Positions 1 to 13,801 of a stretch of 64,000 bases of DNA are shown here, piece by piece. The position numbers and the translations under genes were made by a program. The stretch lies in the NCBI GenBank assembly GCA_026413225.1, contig CM048553.1:44060001-44124000 (forward strand), read 5' to 3'. Every line of letters starts with the position of its first letter. Positions within the stretch are counted from its first letter, which is position 1. The notes under the pieces were generated by a model that saw nothing but the letters and a program-made list of their open reading frames with translations, searched no databases and had not been told where the DNA came from. Source of the DNA: Otis tarda. Its lineage: Eukaryota; Chordata; Aves; Otidiformes; Otididae.

Positions 1-1147
1 AACTCTTTAATATAAACCACATCCATACCATATTGAAGGATCTGACTTAAATTAAATCTACAGAGGAAGGGATATTCAAAGTTCTCTATTTTTATGAGTG
101 TATCATTCATCTTCATCTGTCAAGTCAATGTCTCTCTGTACTGTAAGACTGTGCACTTGTCCATTCTAAACTGCTTAGATATCCTTGAAAAAACAGAAAA
201 AAGTCAGAAGCAGCGAGCATTTTGTCATCAACTTCACAGAGCCCAGAATTCAGCTTTTAATGCAAGGAGTGCTACTTACATTGAAGTCTCTGCTCAGTCA
301 CTGCAGAATATTAAATATCGGATGTGAGAGACTATGGAAATGATGCTCACCTTAGTTATGCAAGTGTTAATCAAAACTAAGCTCCATGGATTTAAATGGA
401 GGTGCAGCAAGGTCGATCAGCTGCCAGACAAGAACTAGGTTCATTAAGTGCTAAGGGAGTGACTTCCACCAATTCTCCAGACGTTGCATTTTCCTGTATC
501 ATTGCAGGGTGAATGGAAAGCTATAAGCAGCAGTAAATAACAGAAGAGGATATGATGAAGTAGAGGGGGAGGTTAACTGTAACCTTCCTCTGAGCTGTTT
601 TTCTGCTATGCATTTCTTTTCCCTGCAGTTGGTTTGCCAGCCCACAGAATGTCAAGCTGTTGCAAGACACACTGTTTTAGCATGTCTGTCAATTCTCCAA
701 CCAGTGTTTACTCGATGTGCCATATATGTGCAAACTGGCTTCCATGTACCATCTAAGAATATATATGAACATATATGTGTATATATATATACACACACAA
801 ACCTGAAACGTTGATGGAGACTTTCAGTGGTCCGGCACCTTCGCAGCCACAGGAAATCACCTGGTATCTATGTGCTAAATTGTGTAGGAATTTGCTCCTG
901 GAAACATTTTTGGTACTGGAGTTCCAGTTCTGTATTTGTGCATGATCAGAAGTATGCTTGTACAGTGTCTGCTACTTGGAGTAGTTGCACAGAATATATG
1001 GTCTAAAGAATATTTACATGCTTTTGATGCAGTTTAGAAACAGATTGTCAGAACAAAATACAATCCAACATCCATCACTAGCAACCTGGATAATTTTTAG
1101 AGCTTAAATACTTTTTCCCTTTTTTAAAGTGCGAAGACTTGGAATCC
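1..1147. other. Non-coding, AT-rich, no gene seen
   Basis: I see no coding signal here. The open frames are short (under 80 codons), begin and end at random points, and show no family resemblance. The only structured part is the TA/CA-rich simple repeat near 760-800. The sequence runs up to the 3' end of the first CR1 element. This is ordinary intergenic or intronic avian DNA as far as I can read it. Confidence 0.6.
758..801. repeat. AT/AC-rich microsatellite
   Basis: Alternating purine-pyrimidine tract: ATATATGAACATATATGTG, then a TA run, then ACACACACA. It is a short, compound, interrupted dinucleotide repeat and is likely length-polymorphic. Confidence 0.7.
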
Positions 1148-2078
1148 TAGAGTCATAGAATAGTTTAGGTTGGAAGGGACCTTCAAAGGTCATCTAGTCT
1201 TGACGCCCTTGCAAGGAGCAGGGACACTTCCAACTAGACCAGGTTGCTCAGACCCCCATTCAACCTGGCCTTGAATGTTTCCAGGAATGGGGCATCCACC
1301 ACCTCTCTGGGCAACCTGTTCCAGTGTTTCACTACCCTCATTGTGAAAAATTTGTTCCTTGTATCTAGCCTAAAGCCCTCTTTTAGTTTCAAACCATTAT
1401 CCCTTGTCCTATCACAACAGACCCCTTTCTCCCCTTCTTTCTTACAAGCCTCCTTTAGGTACTAGAAGGCCACTATAAGGTCTCCCCAGAGCCTCCTCTT
1501 CTCCAGGCTGAACAGCCCCAACTCTCTCAGCCTGTCCTCATAGGAGTGGTGCTCCAGTCCTTTTGTCATCTTCCCGGCCCTCCTCTGGACCCTCTCCAAC
1601 TGGTCTACATCCTTCTTATGTTGGAGGCTCCAGAACTGGACACAGGAGTCCAGGTGGGGTCTCATGAGAGTGAAGTAGAGGGGGAGAATCACCTCCCTCA
1701 ACCTGCTGGCTACACTTCTCTTGATGAAGCCCAAGATATGATTGCCTTTCTGGGCTGCAAGCCCACATTGTTGGCTCAGGTTCAGCTTTTAATCAACCAG
1801 TACCCCCAAATCCTTCTCCTCAGGACTGTTCTTAATCCCTTCCTCCCCCATTCTGTATTGATACTGGGGATTGCCCATATCCAGATGCAGGACCTTGCAC
1901 TTGGCCTTGTTGAACGCCATGAGGTTCACATGGGCCCAGTTCTCGAGCTCATCCAGGTCCCTCTATACAGCATCCTACCATTCAGGCATGTTAACTGCAC
2001 CACGCAGCTTGGAGTCATCTGCAAACTTGCTGAGGAAGCACTCAATCCCACTGTCTATGTCACTAATTAAATTAAATG
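1148..2078 (-). mobile_element. CR1 LINE, 5'-truncated copy 1
   Basis: Non-LTR retrotransposon of the CR1 clade, read on the minus strand. The 3' end is at the low coordinate, where GTCATAGAATAG is the reverse of a degenerate ATTCTATG tail, followed inward by the usual 3' UTR block (AAGGGACCTTCAAAGGTCATC on the plus strand). The body encodes the C-terminal half of ORF2, including the reverse-transcriptase motif C, read as KFADDSKL near 2,010-2,035, and the conserved block [20 protein letters not shown], here [20 protein letters not shown]. The 5' part is missing, as is usual for CR1 because reverse transcription aborts early. The 5' boundary is approximate: similarity fades around 2,070-2,085. 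Confidence 0.93.
1462..2060 (-). pseudogene. CR1 ORF2 remnant (copy 1)
   Basis: Decayed C-terminal part of the CR1 ORF2 polyprotein (endonuclease plus reverse transcriptase). One 90-codon stretch (1,462-1,734) is open and carries [28 protein letters not shown] and the [19 protein letters not shown] block. Upstream of it the frame is interrupted, although residues such as FADDSKL remain recognisable. Catalytic motifs A and B of the RT are lost by truncation. It cannot make an active enzyme. Confidence 0.85.
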
Positions 2079-3200
2079 TGACTTACTTCACTATGCCTTC
2101 TCTCTTCAAAAAATGCTATCGTGCATACGTCATACTACCTCAGCTCACAGTTACAGGAGCATGCATAGATATGCATCAATAGTATCCTTAAAAATTGATG
2201 TCTCTTATGAGCTCTTTTAAATGAATTTATTACTATTTATTATAGGGACTGTATTTATTAAGACATTTTACCGAGGGTTTTGGACTTTTTAGTTAAATCA
2301 AATTAAAATATATTATTTTCTTCTCATTTGTGCTACTGTAATTCCATTGCTTTTAGTGTTCCATCAGCCAATGTAATTCAGAGGACAATTTGACTTTTTG
2401 TATTTTTTTTTATAATGAAGTTAATATAAAATTTCATTTCCATTTGCCTTATTCCCAGATGAGCTGTCATGAGAAAATCAGTTCAGGGCAGTACCATTTG
2501 GTCATGGTATATCTAAGAAATCCAAAAGCTTGAATTTCAAATTTAAAAAACAGTAACTACAGGTAATTTTCGTTTACTATTCCCTACCACGTCACTGTCC
2601 TGCAGTGGATATGTGTGGGTTTTTAACATTCTGGTCTGCACACCGGCAGCTCCCCCCTCTCTTAGCAGCTTTCAAGACTCCAAACCTTTAGCAAGGAGAA
2701 ATGTCTGGTTGCAGAGCTGTGTCCTTGAAGCTTGGGGAAAGCTCTGTTTGACTTTACCATCTGCCTCCCCCCAGCGCTTCAAAGAACGCCATGCAGTGGG
2801 GTGACTAATGGGTGAAACGTTCTTCTGGGAAGAGTTAGCACAAAATACAAGAAACCTGAAAAGAATGAACTCACTGTGTGGTTTGGGGGGCGTGTGCATG
2901 CATGAAATTCAAACCAAATGTCTCACAGAATTAAGACTGGTTTGCAGAGAGACCTCCTGTGTTAAGATTGTAAGCTGATCATGTTCTGCAACCAGAAAGA
3001 GATGAAAAATGAATGCTGTGGACCCCGCAGGTTCTTAGTCACCTAGGAACGTGGGCACGTGTGAAGCTTCTGACACATAAGCAGCCACGTTGAAGTCTGT
3101 GCCCGCGATTAAGCCCCTTCCTGAATGGGGACCTGGTTGTGAATTATTGGCTTAGCCCTAATTCTTCCCACATGGGACTGCTTTTAGATTTAAATTCATT

Positions 3201-3272
3201 CATTAATGTTTATAAGGCACACTGAGATCTTCCAACGTGTATGGCACTATTGAAATGTTAAGTGTCACTATA
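3201..3272 (+). repeat. Ancient MIR/L2-like repeat tail fragment
   Basis: The string reading TATAAGGCACACTGAGATCT, then a short gap and GGCACTATTGAAATGTTAAG, resembles the widespread amniote repeat 3' tail of the form 'AAAGCGCTTTGAGATCT...GCGCTATATAAATG'. The copy is strongly diverged. I assign it by remembered resemblance, not by alignment. Confidence 0.45.
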
Positions 3273-6256
3273 ACTCATGCTTGCAAAAGCAGCTGAAGAT
3301 GGATTTACTTTAGGTGGCAGACGGTAATGGCTCACTTGGAACAGTTACACATTCTATTGGGTAAATAAAAGGAGTGTTATAAATTGTAGCAGTGATATGT
3401 TTACATAATAGACGGTAACCACTCCAGAGGAGCCATAACAGTCAGCTTAATAATATGCATTTTGAAAATGATGTAAATATATGTATATGTGAGGAAGCAA
3501 AGTGGCTGTAGGAAAGAGAGAGCTGACAGTTCCTGGTAAATACTACTTGTTTTCAATGCTATATTTTAATGTTTTTATGCAAACATGTCCATCCAGTGGC
3601 TTAACATGATAGCGGAGCAGAAAAAGGGTTGTATTCCAGTGGCTGTCACTGATGCATACACCAGTGCTATTAGATGCACTATAGATGGGCTATGCAGTGG
3701 GCTGCTGAGTTTGCAAGTCAGGCGGTGCTGCTAAAAGCTTTCAGGCGTGTTTGTTCCCCGGGACAACTCCCTCCATCTTCTCACCCCCCTTTTGGCCAGG
3801 TATCTTCACATAAGCTTCCTCCCACACTTTAAAAAAAAGCGACCACTTCATTTCTGCCAAGCATGCTGCCTGTCCTCCATCTGCACATTGCCTCAGGAAA
3901 AAAAAAAAGTCCTCCTAGCTTTGTTCTCTGGTTCCGTAGCATTTACCTGGCTGTTTCTACCTTATTGTGTCTTAATATTTAATATTCCTGGTAGCGAGGT
4001 GCTGGTAAAGAGTGCTGCTCTATGAAACAGTATATATGAAACAGTATGAAACTATATCTTCCATATGCCATAACCACACTGTTAATGGTTATACTCACTA
4101 TGTGTGAGGGGAAATCATGCGGTAGCATTAACTGTAAGAGTGAAACCAAAGTCTTGACTGGAGCTATTCTGCAGGTGTTTGTGAAACATTTTTTCAACAA
4201 AAGCAAAAATGTCTTTTTGACCAAAGGAATTTTTTTCATGGGAAAAGCATATTTTGGTTAAAATCATTCATTTTGGAAAGGAAAAAGATGGAGAGCATAT
4301 AAAAAAAGCATCATTTTAATTTCTAAAAACAAAAAAAAAACACTTCAGAGAAAAATCACGATAAAACTTTTTTTTTCAAAATATCCTGTCAAACATGGTC
4401 ATATCTATCCGCTTTATTCCATAGCTGTGTTGATGCAGCTACCATTACATAGTTCATATAAGAGCTTTCCCCATAACTCTTCCACTATTTTGAGAAAAAT
4501 ACCTGAACTGTACCACTCCCTTTGGTTTCCTTGTTTGTTAAAAAAAAAAAAAATTACTCAAATAACTTTTTAAGTATTAAGAACACTTTAAAACGTATTT
4601 TTAGCATTGAAACTATTCTTAGTACCCTGAAATAATAAGCCTAAAGATGGGGAAATGTGTCAACAAGGAGCTCTGTTAACCCCTGTGCTGTGGTGACTGC
4701 ATGTCAGACCAGGAAAACTGTATTCTGACAGCTTCTGTAGAGTAAGAATTATACTGCTCGTTCCATATTTATCTGATTTCTGTTTCTCGATAAGTCTGTG
4801 CAATTTGGGCCCCCATGACAGAGAAGGTTTCCTGTGGGGAAAGTCACATGGGAGTCCAGGAATCCCTCTGGGGGATCAAATCTGAGCAGGGAGGCAGTCT
4901 GGCACTGTGGCTGCTGAGCCACATGGGTCTCTTGGTGTGCACCAGCCCTTCAGTGGAGCCTGCACAAAAATCCCTATCACCTGTAGAGGATTCCTCTGCT
5001 CCTCATTGCCCCAGCTGGGACAAAGAATATGATTCCTCCCCTTGGGTCATCTGGGGTGACACATGAGGAGAAGGAAGTCTGGTGGAGCTCAAGAAAGGAC
5101 CTTGGACGAACTGGGATAAGTTTGTCAATTATGGTTAGCACTAAAAAAAACCAAAAGATTTTCTTGAGGGCTGGGACTGGGGGGAGTGCTTGACTCCCCC
5201 AAAGCTCTTGTACATTCGGTTTATTCATTCGGCATCTCCCTTCGCCAGAGGATGAATCCGGACTGCAGTTTTAATGCTCCGTTGCAGCTTAGCCCCAGTG
5301 CATCTTCCTCACCCCCTCCCCTCTGCGGTGCAGCTCCCTAGTCTCTTCCTCTACATCTATAGCAGGAAGCTGAGCAGAAGTCAGGAATGGAAAGGTCTGG
5401 GCAAGAGTCTTATGTCAAAAGTGAGAGAAAGGAGCAGCTTTGGAGGTGACATGGTTTTCCATATTTCTAATAAGGATTGTTTAGATTTAGAATAAAACAT
5501 ACTGTAGGATTTTGATTGGTTTTTTTTTAACTTATTGGCCTTCAATAGTGCCTAGGAGCTAAATAGATTTCTACTATTACCTACTTCAGATGCCTGCTTT
5601 AAAATCCATTATAATACTTTGATCCAGATTTATCCATTATTTTATAAAGATTTTGCTGCCTTGAGGATTCTCTTACCAAACTATGAATAATATCTCAGTG
5701 TCAAAGTACATGGCAGATCTGGAGGTTTACAGACAATTAGATGAAGCCATGGGGAGGTGGGGAGTTTGGATTTCATCCTTATCTGTATGTGCAGCAGCTG
5801 GGTTAGGATGAGGACACGTTCAAAAGATTGATTTTCTTTTCCTGTAAATACAATGGAGGGATGAGTCTTTTCAACCACAGAAAAACCACACCCTGCCAGA
5901 ACAGGATACCCACCCTGTCTCTGTCCAATCCTTTTGATAAAAGTCCCGTGCTGTGGGACATGATTAGTTTTAGATGAAGGAAGCAAATTGGAGAGGTAAG
6001 GATGGAAGGAGGTCTCTGACTTACAATGCTGTCCGTTCTAGTTATCTAGGAAAATGTCTAGGGGCTGCACCTCATCTTACCCCAGCAATTGCTAAGAGCT
6101 CTGTGGCTCATCAATGCTCAGTCCAGCTGTGGGACTGGGACAGTTTCACTTTTCATATGAAATGGTCTTAACCCTTCCCAGGCACATGATTTTAACCAAA
6201 ATGTGGTATTTACAGTATATCCTTTTCTCATTTATTTTGAAACATCAACTGAGAAT

Positions 6257-6280
6257 AAAAAAAAAAAAAAAAAAAAAAAA
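6257..6280 (+). repeat. Poly(A) tract, 24 A
   Basis: An uninterrupted run of 24 A, directly preceded so that AATAAA spans its start (6,254-6,259). It could be the tail of an old retroposed sequence or simple slippage. Nothing upstream is recognisable as a retrogene. Confidence 0.8.
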
Positions 6281-8018
6281 GAGACTTACAGGAAATATTA
6301 GGGGAAAAGGCAAAAGTACGAGTTTCTATCAACAAGACACTGAGAAAGTAAGAGACACACAGACCAAAATGGAAAAAATATACTACCAAGCAAACTTAAC
6401 ATGGGTTGACATTATTCTTCCTAAAATAAAAATGTCGTGGCAGCAGCAAGGAGCGAGATGTATAGTGTGATATTCTAACTGGGCTGAGTCGTGGTAGACT
6501 CACAAGAGTTGCAGAGAGACAACCCCAGTGACAAGTAAGTTTTAAGCAAGATGCAGGTCTTTCTCTTTCCCTCTTTGTACTAGAGACATATCATTAGCCT
6601 GAAAATTGACTTTTGCTTTCTTTTTCTTATTCAAGCAGTAAGACAAGCTGGATGGGAGAGAAGAGCTAATCTATAAAGTAGGCCTAGTTCCTAAAATTTG
6701 AATTTTGGACAATATATTTGGGAGTGTTAATTGGGGGACAAAGCATTAGAGTTTTCTCCTGTCAGCCCTTCAAGGTCCAGCCTATTAACTCCAATGAAGT
6801 TGTTCTGAAGAACAGTTTATTGTGGCCAGAGAGTCCCTGTCTCAGTATCTAGCAATGACGCATGCGCATTATATCTAAACACTTCATATGAATAACAGAA
6901 ACCCTATTTCTCTCTTGTATCTTCCTAATATCCATTTTGTGATGATGGCTTGATTGTAGCCCATATTTTGTTTATATTAATTTTGGTTGGGAGTTTCAAA
7001 ATCCCTAGGCAAGTCTGTTACTTCCTGCCACTGAAATGCAGAGTTAACTGGGAATCATAACTTTTTTTTATTAGCTTAAAAAATCTGGTCTTTTATTTGT
7101 CCATCTGTTACTAATTTTTTTTTAACAGATTTCATTTTTTGAGGCGTGAAAAAGACAAACAGATTTTATTGGTTTTTTTCACCTGCAGAACCTGATTAAA
7201 AAACATCTTTACACTGAATACACTCAGCCTGTGACACTCTGGGTGGGGAACTCTTCTGAATCCTCATGTGGCAGGAGATCAATTTAGTACGTAATTCACA
7301 TTTCAGTATGTAACATTTTTCTTTACAAGCTGTAGCTTTTTCTAATAATTCTGATGACAGCATTAGTCATCAAAAGAAATACATGCAGTATACCTATATA
7401 TACATATATGTACATGCTTGTAATTCTAGTGTGTGAGAGAGCATGGTCCTTTGTAGGCTATATATGCTATCTGAAGGTACTGAAGTGTGCATTGTAAAAT
7501 CTGAAAAGAAAGTAAGTTAACTGCTGTGACACCGAGGAAGAGCTGGCAGCTGAATAACTAAAAACTCCCTTGCACGCCAGCCCACACAAGGGCAGTAGGG
7601 CTGGTGTGCCATGAGGCTCACTAGGACCCTATGGTGGTCCTGCTTTGTTCCTAAGGCATCTCCACCTCCCATTCCCTTTCCTTACTTCTATGTTGAGTAA
7701 AAAAGTTTTAAGTTTGAATATTTTGTCTTCTTCCTTTCAATTTTTAGAGGCATTTAAATAAGTCCCTTTTGAAGAAGCTCTTTGGCCTGGCAGCAGGAAT
7801 TGTTCCATAGAGGAAGGCAGCCAGCAAAATACCCTAGAAACAAAAGAAGAAAATGAGAAAAACAGCCCCGATGGAAATGATTTACAGGCAGTCTCAGTCA
7901 GATTAGCAAATGGAATAAAAGCCAAGTCTACAAAAGGAGGCAATGCAGAAATGAGATACTGATCTCTCTGCAAGAGACACTGTCCTAGAATTTGAGATCA
8001 GCTCAACTGAGCAGCAAT

Positions 8019-8042
8019 AAACAAACAAACAAACAAACAAAA
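8019..8042 (+). repeat. (CAAA)n microsatellite
   Basis: About six perfect copies of the tetranucleotide CAAA. Confidence 0.85.
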
Positions 8043-8291
8043 TGCAACAAAGCTTAGAATAGTTGGGATCATAAAAAACTTAAAACAATTCTGAATGCCA
8101 TATTAATACAAAGCCAACAGGAGAAACAACAAAATTTTTCAGTAAGCCACAGTATACTGCACCTCATAAGAAAATTGCCCCCCCTCTCCCCAATATCTAA
8201 CATGGATATACATTATGTTACAAGACCTCCTTAGCACTAGCTGACCATATCTTGGTATTTTGCAAAGCACCTTATAGTCTGGGCCTTGTTT

Positions 8292-8326
8292 CTGTTCAGC
8301 TATTTCAGTTAGAAATAGCTGAACAG
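8292..8326. repeat. Perfect 15-bp inverted repeat (hairpin)
   Basis: The left arm CTGTTCAGCTATTTC (8,292-8,306) is exactly reverse-complementary to the right arm at 8,312-8,326, with a 5-base loop AGTTA. In RNA it would fold to a short, perfect stem-loop. It could be a remnant of a foldback transposon; the loop and stem are too short for a typical pre-miRNA. Confidence 0.8.
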
Positions 8327-10455
8327 GAGAGCCTGTATTTGCTCTCCAACCTCATCCCTTCCTGAGAAACCTGGGCCCCAAATCCATACACTCCAGTTAC
8401 CTCTCGGAAAGTGGTTTGGAATATTCCACTGGGGTTTTTTTCTCCCTTTTTTTTTTTTTCTTTTTGGTCAAAAATATAAAGAAACTACAATTTTTAAGGA
8501 TAATCTATCACTTATGACAAAATTTTAATTGGAAACTGTTTTGCAGTTCCAGGAATTTGTGGCCCAGGTGTGCGGGTAACAAATTGTTTCAGTCTAGGTT
8601 TTAATATCTCTTTTTTGGAAGAGACCACAGGTTTTTTCAGATTTAAGACACAGTATCTGTTTTGGTTTCCTGATCTGTTTAAAGAACTCGACAATGGATT
8701 ACGACTAACAGAAAACTTGCTCTAGGCCTCCTGGTGTAACCTGTGAACATGAATGAATTTATATTAGCAAACAGCAGCCAAGCCATCCAAAGCAATATCT
8801 GGTGCAGCACCATGGTGCTACCTTACTCTGTTCCAGCTCTGGGCCCCTTGCACTGCACTCTGTTCTACAGCAAAGATATGACAAATTCAGACTTTGAACA
8901 TTTGACTGAGTTTCACATCAATTATGTTCCAGATCAGATTTCTTTTCACATTAATAGTCACTGCCCTCTGATTACTGCTGGAGCCCACTCTCACATAGTT
9001 CTAGTAATCTTCCCAGTCCCTATTCATAATCATGTAGCCAAACTCCTTAGTTCAGTAAAAATAAAATAAAAACAGATCCACAATTTACAATCAGCACATC
9101 CATTTTGTATTTTAAGAACAGATTGTTCTTACTCATGATGGAATAGCACTGAGGCATTTCCCACACTACAAAGCAGGATCTTTTAACTAGACTCAAGGGA
9201 TTGTTACTCCCTGGCCTGCTTTTCTAGCTCAAGGACATGATGGAAAAGAAGTTCAGCCTGAGAAACCCACGTGGCACTTTGCATTCATTGGCGGCTTTGA
9301 AAGCCTCACCTTCAAGGCCAAAACCTGCACTGTCCTAGAGTCAATCCTGACCTCTCAGTTGAGATGCTGTCTGCGTGCTAGAGCTAGCTCACAGAAAGTA
9401 GGACATAAGGGCACTCAAAATCCAGCTTGCTCTGCTTTGCTACTGGACACATAGTGGAGGAGCTAAGAGCAGTCACCTGGGGAGGTCGGATGGGGAAGCC
9501 ATTGCTTCCTGGCCTCATCCCCAAACCACTGCGCTCCCAGAGATCTTGAGAAATAGCATCGGGAAAACTTTCCACATTGCTCCCAGAACTAAACGTTTGC
9601 CACAGAAAAACGCCTTTGGTCTGTAGTTCTGCTCCAAGCCAGCAAGCATTTACCTTCACTCCAAAAATGTTTAAATTTTTTTTTTTTTAGGAAGAGAAAA
9701 AATATTTATGCTGGGAGTAAGGTGGTGTAGAAAAGGGGGGACGGGGGGAGAAATGCATAAAAATAATTAAATTATTTGCTGAATGAAGCAGTTATGTAAT
9801 ATGCACCTAAAATATAACATTGATAAGAAATCAAAACATGGATTTCTTTTATATTCAGAATGAAACTCTTAACTAGGGCATCCAGTATCTGGCATCACTA
9901 AATAACTGTGAATCCATGTTGGAAGTGGTTTTGACGTTATTTTAAAACAGAGGGAAAAGAATAAAAATCAATGAAACACAACGGTTTGGGAAGACTTCCT
10001 GGAAAAGAGGTATACCGTTTAAGGGTATTCATGATCCAGTGGGACATGTACTACTTCTACTGCTTTAATAAATGACCTTTTTTGCTGCTTCAGAGTCAAA
10101 GGGAGAGCTGCTTTCCAGCGTGAATGGAGCTGGGTGAATCACATGGTCTATGGCAAGCGCCGGAGTGCTTAGCAAATGAAGTCATCCAGACAGGATTAAA
10201 CAGAGTTATGTCTCCGTAGCAGAGCCTTGTTTATGGAAAATGAGTTTGGGCAATTGGCTTAGCCTAAGCACATACTGTTCTTTTTTACCTAGGCACATAC
10301 GACTTTATTCAATAAAGTAGTCCTGTCCCAAGCAGCAAATGTTCTCGGTTTTAGTTCACAGAGGTGGAGCTTGGGGGAAGGAGGCTGGCTTATGTGTTCC
10401 CCTGATTTCCCATAGCCTTGGCAAGCTCCTCAATATATACAACAGTCTGTGCTGC

Positions 10456-10472
10456 TTTTTTTTTTTTTTTTT
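10456..10472. repeat. Poly(T) tract, 17 T
   Basis: Uninterrupted mononucleotide run, with no polyadenylation signal or retrogene recognisable next to it. Confidence 0.8.
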
Positions 10473-13400
10473 CTAATGAAATCCTACACTTTTTGAGGTC
10501 CCTGTGTCTTTTCCAAATGAAGCCGCCAAGAAACACATGAAGCATATATCAGCTGCAATTAGAAAATGGTAGTTGAAAATTATGTTGGTATTTTAAAGCA
10601 TAAATATTCCTATTCATATGCACCTAAAATGCATAAATGCACCAGCTGTGAGGTTTTTCCTTTACTTCAGCTTATGAAAAAATTCCAGGAGATCAGGAAA
10701 TTTAGAGCATAAGAATGGTTTATTTTTATACCTATTTCCCTTGTCATTTCCTTTTCCCATTCCAGTCCCTCTCTGAGAAGAACCAATTAACTTGAGATGT
10801 TTTCCACGTTCATTAGTATCTTCATTAAAAAAAAACCCGCAGAATTATTTTGAGACTGGTATTTTATGCCCGGTAAACTATGATAATGTTGCCTGTCAGA
10901 GTGAGGCAAATAGCGGAAGCGCTAAAGATGTAAAACCTGTGAAAAAATAAAACTGTTAAATTTTGCATCTGCACCTGTACCAGAATGGAACAGACGCCAT
11001 TACAGAACAGCAGGTTGCTAAATAAAATGTGCTTTAAGAAAGCAGGTTAGTGGCCATAAATGAAAAGGTTGTTGTTGACGCTGTTGGAGCTAGTTGCTGG
11101 AAAATAACCTGATTAGCACTTTTCAATAGAAGAACAAACTGTTGTGACTTCAGCAAAACTCTTTAACACTATCAGGCATGTAAAGAGTCATCAAGATGTC
11201 ACCTGGGCTACATGCCACAATCGGAGAAACAGGAGTACCCTGTCTCGACGCCATCCAGGGAGTCCTCGAAGCAGAGGGCATCTGCTGCTGGTACTGCCGT
11301 GTGCTCCTCTTGTCCCTTTCTCTCCTCCCCTCTCTCCTCCTGCCATTTAGAGATGTCACAGCCCTCCTGCCATGAGCACAACCAGTAGCAGAGGCAGGTG
11401 ATGAGGAGGAGCATAGCACATGTTGAGGGTGAGAGCTAGTCCCTTCACATGTATGGTCTTCTCACCCAATTTGGCTGACTGGGGATATTGCTCTAGTCCC
11501 AGAATGCTCCTTAGATGTCTGCTTGAGTTTGGGCCTGATGCTTTGCTCCTTTGCTTCTTGGCCTCAGTAGAAAAACACTATGTCAGTAATAGTGTAGGAG
11601 AGTTACTTTTGCCATGTGCATACAGTTCTCTGCTATTTATCACTGTATTTCTGTGGGCTATATTACATACAATTTTTTCATTATTATTATTTATAGTGAA
11701 AAACACTAACAGGTTCTTTTCCACTGCTCTTTTTCTTTTTTACTACTGAGGGGGCTGGAATGGGCTCAAGCTGTCCAGCCAAAATTGTGTATAATATCCA
11801 GAAGTCCTCAGATGGCGTAAGACCAAGGTAGCTGGTTCTTACACCCACTCATCTTAAATCTTTGCTATGGAGATACAAAGTCCCATGAAGATTTTTCCTG
11901 ACCTTCAAAAATTTCTCAAATTATGTAGGGTGAACTTTAGACACTAACCAATATTGTACATTGGAGCATCTCCAACAAGTTTTTGGGTTAGGATTGGAAA
12001 AGCCTGTGCATCAGCAATATGTCACACTCCCTCACGCTACTCTCTGTATTCTTTCCTTCTTGCCATGCTGAGCAAGTTGTCGTAGAGCTATCTGTTCTCG
12101 CTAGACTGGCAGCAATGCTGCTCTGACCCATTTACCCCAAAGGGCCCTACAGCCTCTTGCAGTGACAGTTGCCCAGCACAGACAGGTCTGACACTATTTT
12201 TTGGTGAAGTTCCAGGAACTTGCTCTGTAATTCCTAGCTCAATCTGGTTTTTCCTATTATTAGAGTTTTTAAGTTGCCAAGCTCAGACAGCATTTCAGAC
12301 TTAGGCTTTACAGCTAAAGTAAAGTACAGTCAATTCTGAAAGGAACACCGAGGTCTAGTTGCTGCTTGAATAAAGTGACTGGATCTTTAGTAGCTCCACC
12401 TTAACTATTAAACGTAGAGAGAGAAAGAAAAGGGAAGGAAGATAAAAGCATTTATGATGGAGCAAAACTGTCACCCCATAAATAAAGTGGAGGAACCTTT
12501 CATAATTCTTAAACTGGTCTCACCAAACCTCTGGTCAGGTCAGAGAGACTTTTTTGGTTAGATACCTTTAGTTCCCAAACTCCTGTTTCTTCAAGACCCC
12601 ACTCAGAAAATTCAGTGTGCTGTTGTATGAAAGATAAACGCTTTCCTAGATAATTTATTAAGAAAGATTACAACTGCTTTCAATGTCTGGTTGCAAAATA
12701 TTGTTCCTCTTAGGAAAAAAAAAAATGGCCCCATTTTTAAGGCAAGGGCTTTGCATACAGCTGGTATGCTGTAGGTTCAGACATAGAAAAGACAATTTTA
12801 AATGCAAAATTTAATATGAGAAACATAATAGCTGTTTGAGTTCTTCATAGGTGCAATATGAATTGTGAATTTCTGATCTTCATCACAAACAGCACTGAAT
12901 ACAGCCTCCACCTCTCAAGCATATTTGCTGAAGTAATTTAGTATCTGGTATCATTTTGCCTAAATGGTTTAATTACATATAGAAGACAAATCCGAGCCAA
13001 GTATCTCAAGCATCGTTCAGAGTTTGTAAGTACAATATTTTATAGTAGAAAGCATTTCAGTGTCAGAGTGCTGCAAAAATCTCATGCTTAAGAATGTTAG
13101 GTATAGGACTGTTCACCTCAGAAATTATGTTTAGCTTTTAAAATAACATTTTTCCAATTTCAATCAGCTTAATTCTTCAGTCTCCTATACTTAAAAATAC
13201 AGGAAACAAGAATTAGACAATGGATAAAAGAGCTCATAATAACTAAAACAAAATTTCCTCCCATGAAGTCAGAGATCTGAACTTTGCAGAAATATCAAAG
13301 TACTGCATATATTTTCTGTGCACTAAACTAAATATTTTAAAATACCACGGAGGCTTTTAAAAATAAATACCTTACTTAGAGCACTATTCCTCCTAAAAAT

Positions 13401-13760
13401 ATTTTTAAAAAAACAATAGTGCTTTTGATTTCTATATTGTTCAGAAGAAGAAAAGAAAATCTGATGAAGCAGAAGCCAGAAAACAGAGCAAATGCTGTAG
13501 TGTTCCTGTAGAAAAGTAAACAAACAACAGAAAAAAAACACTGTGGTGGAAGATGTACTGGGCTGTCCTGGGTGAGATTCTAATGGTAGTGAAGGGAATC
13601 ACATATACCACATTAGGAAAGGGAAAGCAGATTTAAAGCTAAGTAAGTCAATCACTACATAGAATAAAAAAGATAACTTAAACATATGCAAGCATTCTGT
13701 TGGCTTTACTTGTCCCTGCCACACCTCTATGGATTTCAATGGTTGATTAAGGATTTGGGA

Positions 13761-13801
13761 GGTTTTTACATTTTCTGTAAAAAGGTTTTTACATTTTCTG
13801 T
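13761..13801 (+). repeat. 23-bp tandem duplication
   Basis: The unit GGTTTTTACATTTTCTGT plus AAAAA begins at 13,761. It is repeated from 13,784, where the first 18 bases match perfectly. The identity implies a recent slippage event. Confidence 0.85.

Noticed and set aside
6254-6280. AATAAA plus A24 as a processed pseudogene end
   Set aside because: The hexamer simply overlaps the A run and there is no recognisable retrogene upstream.
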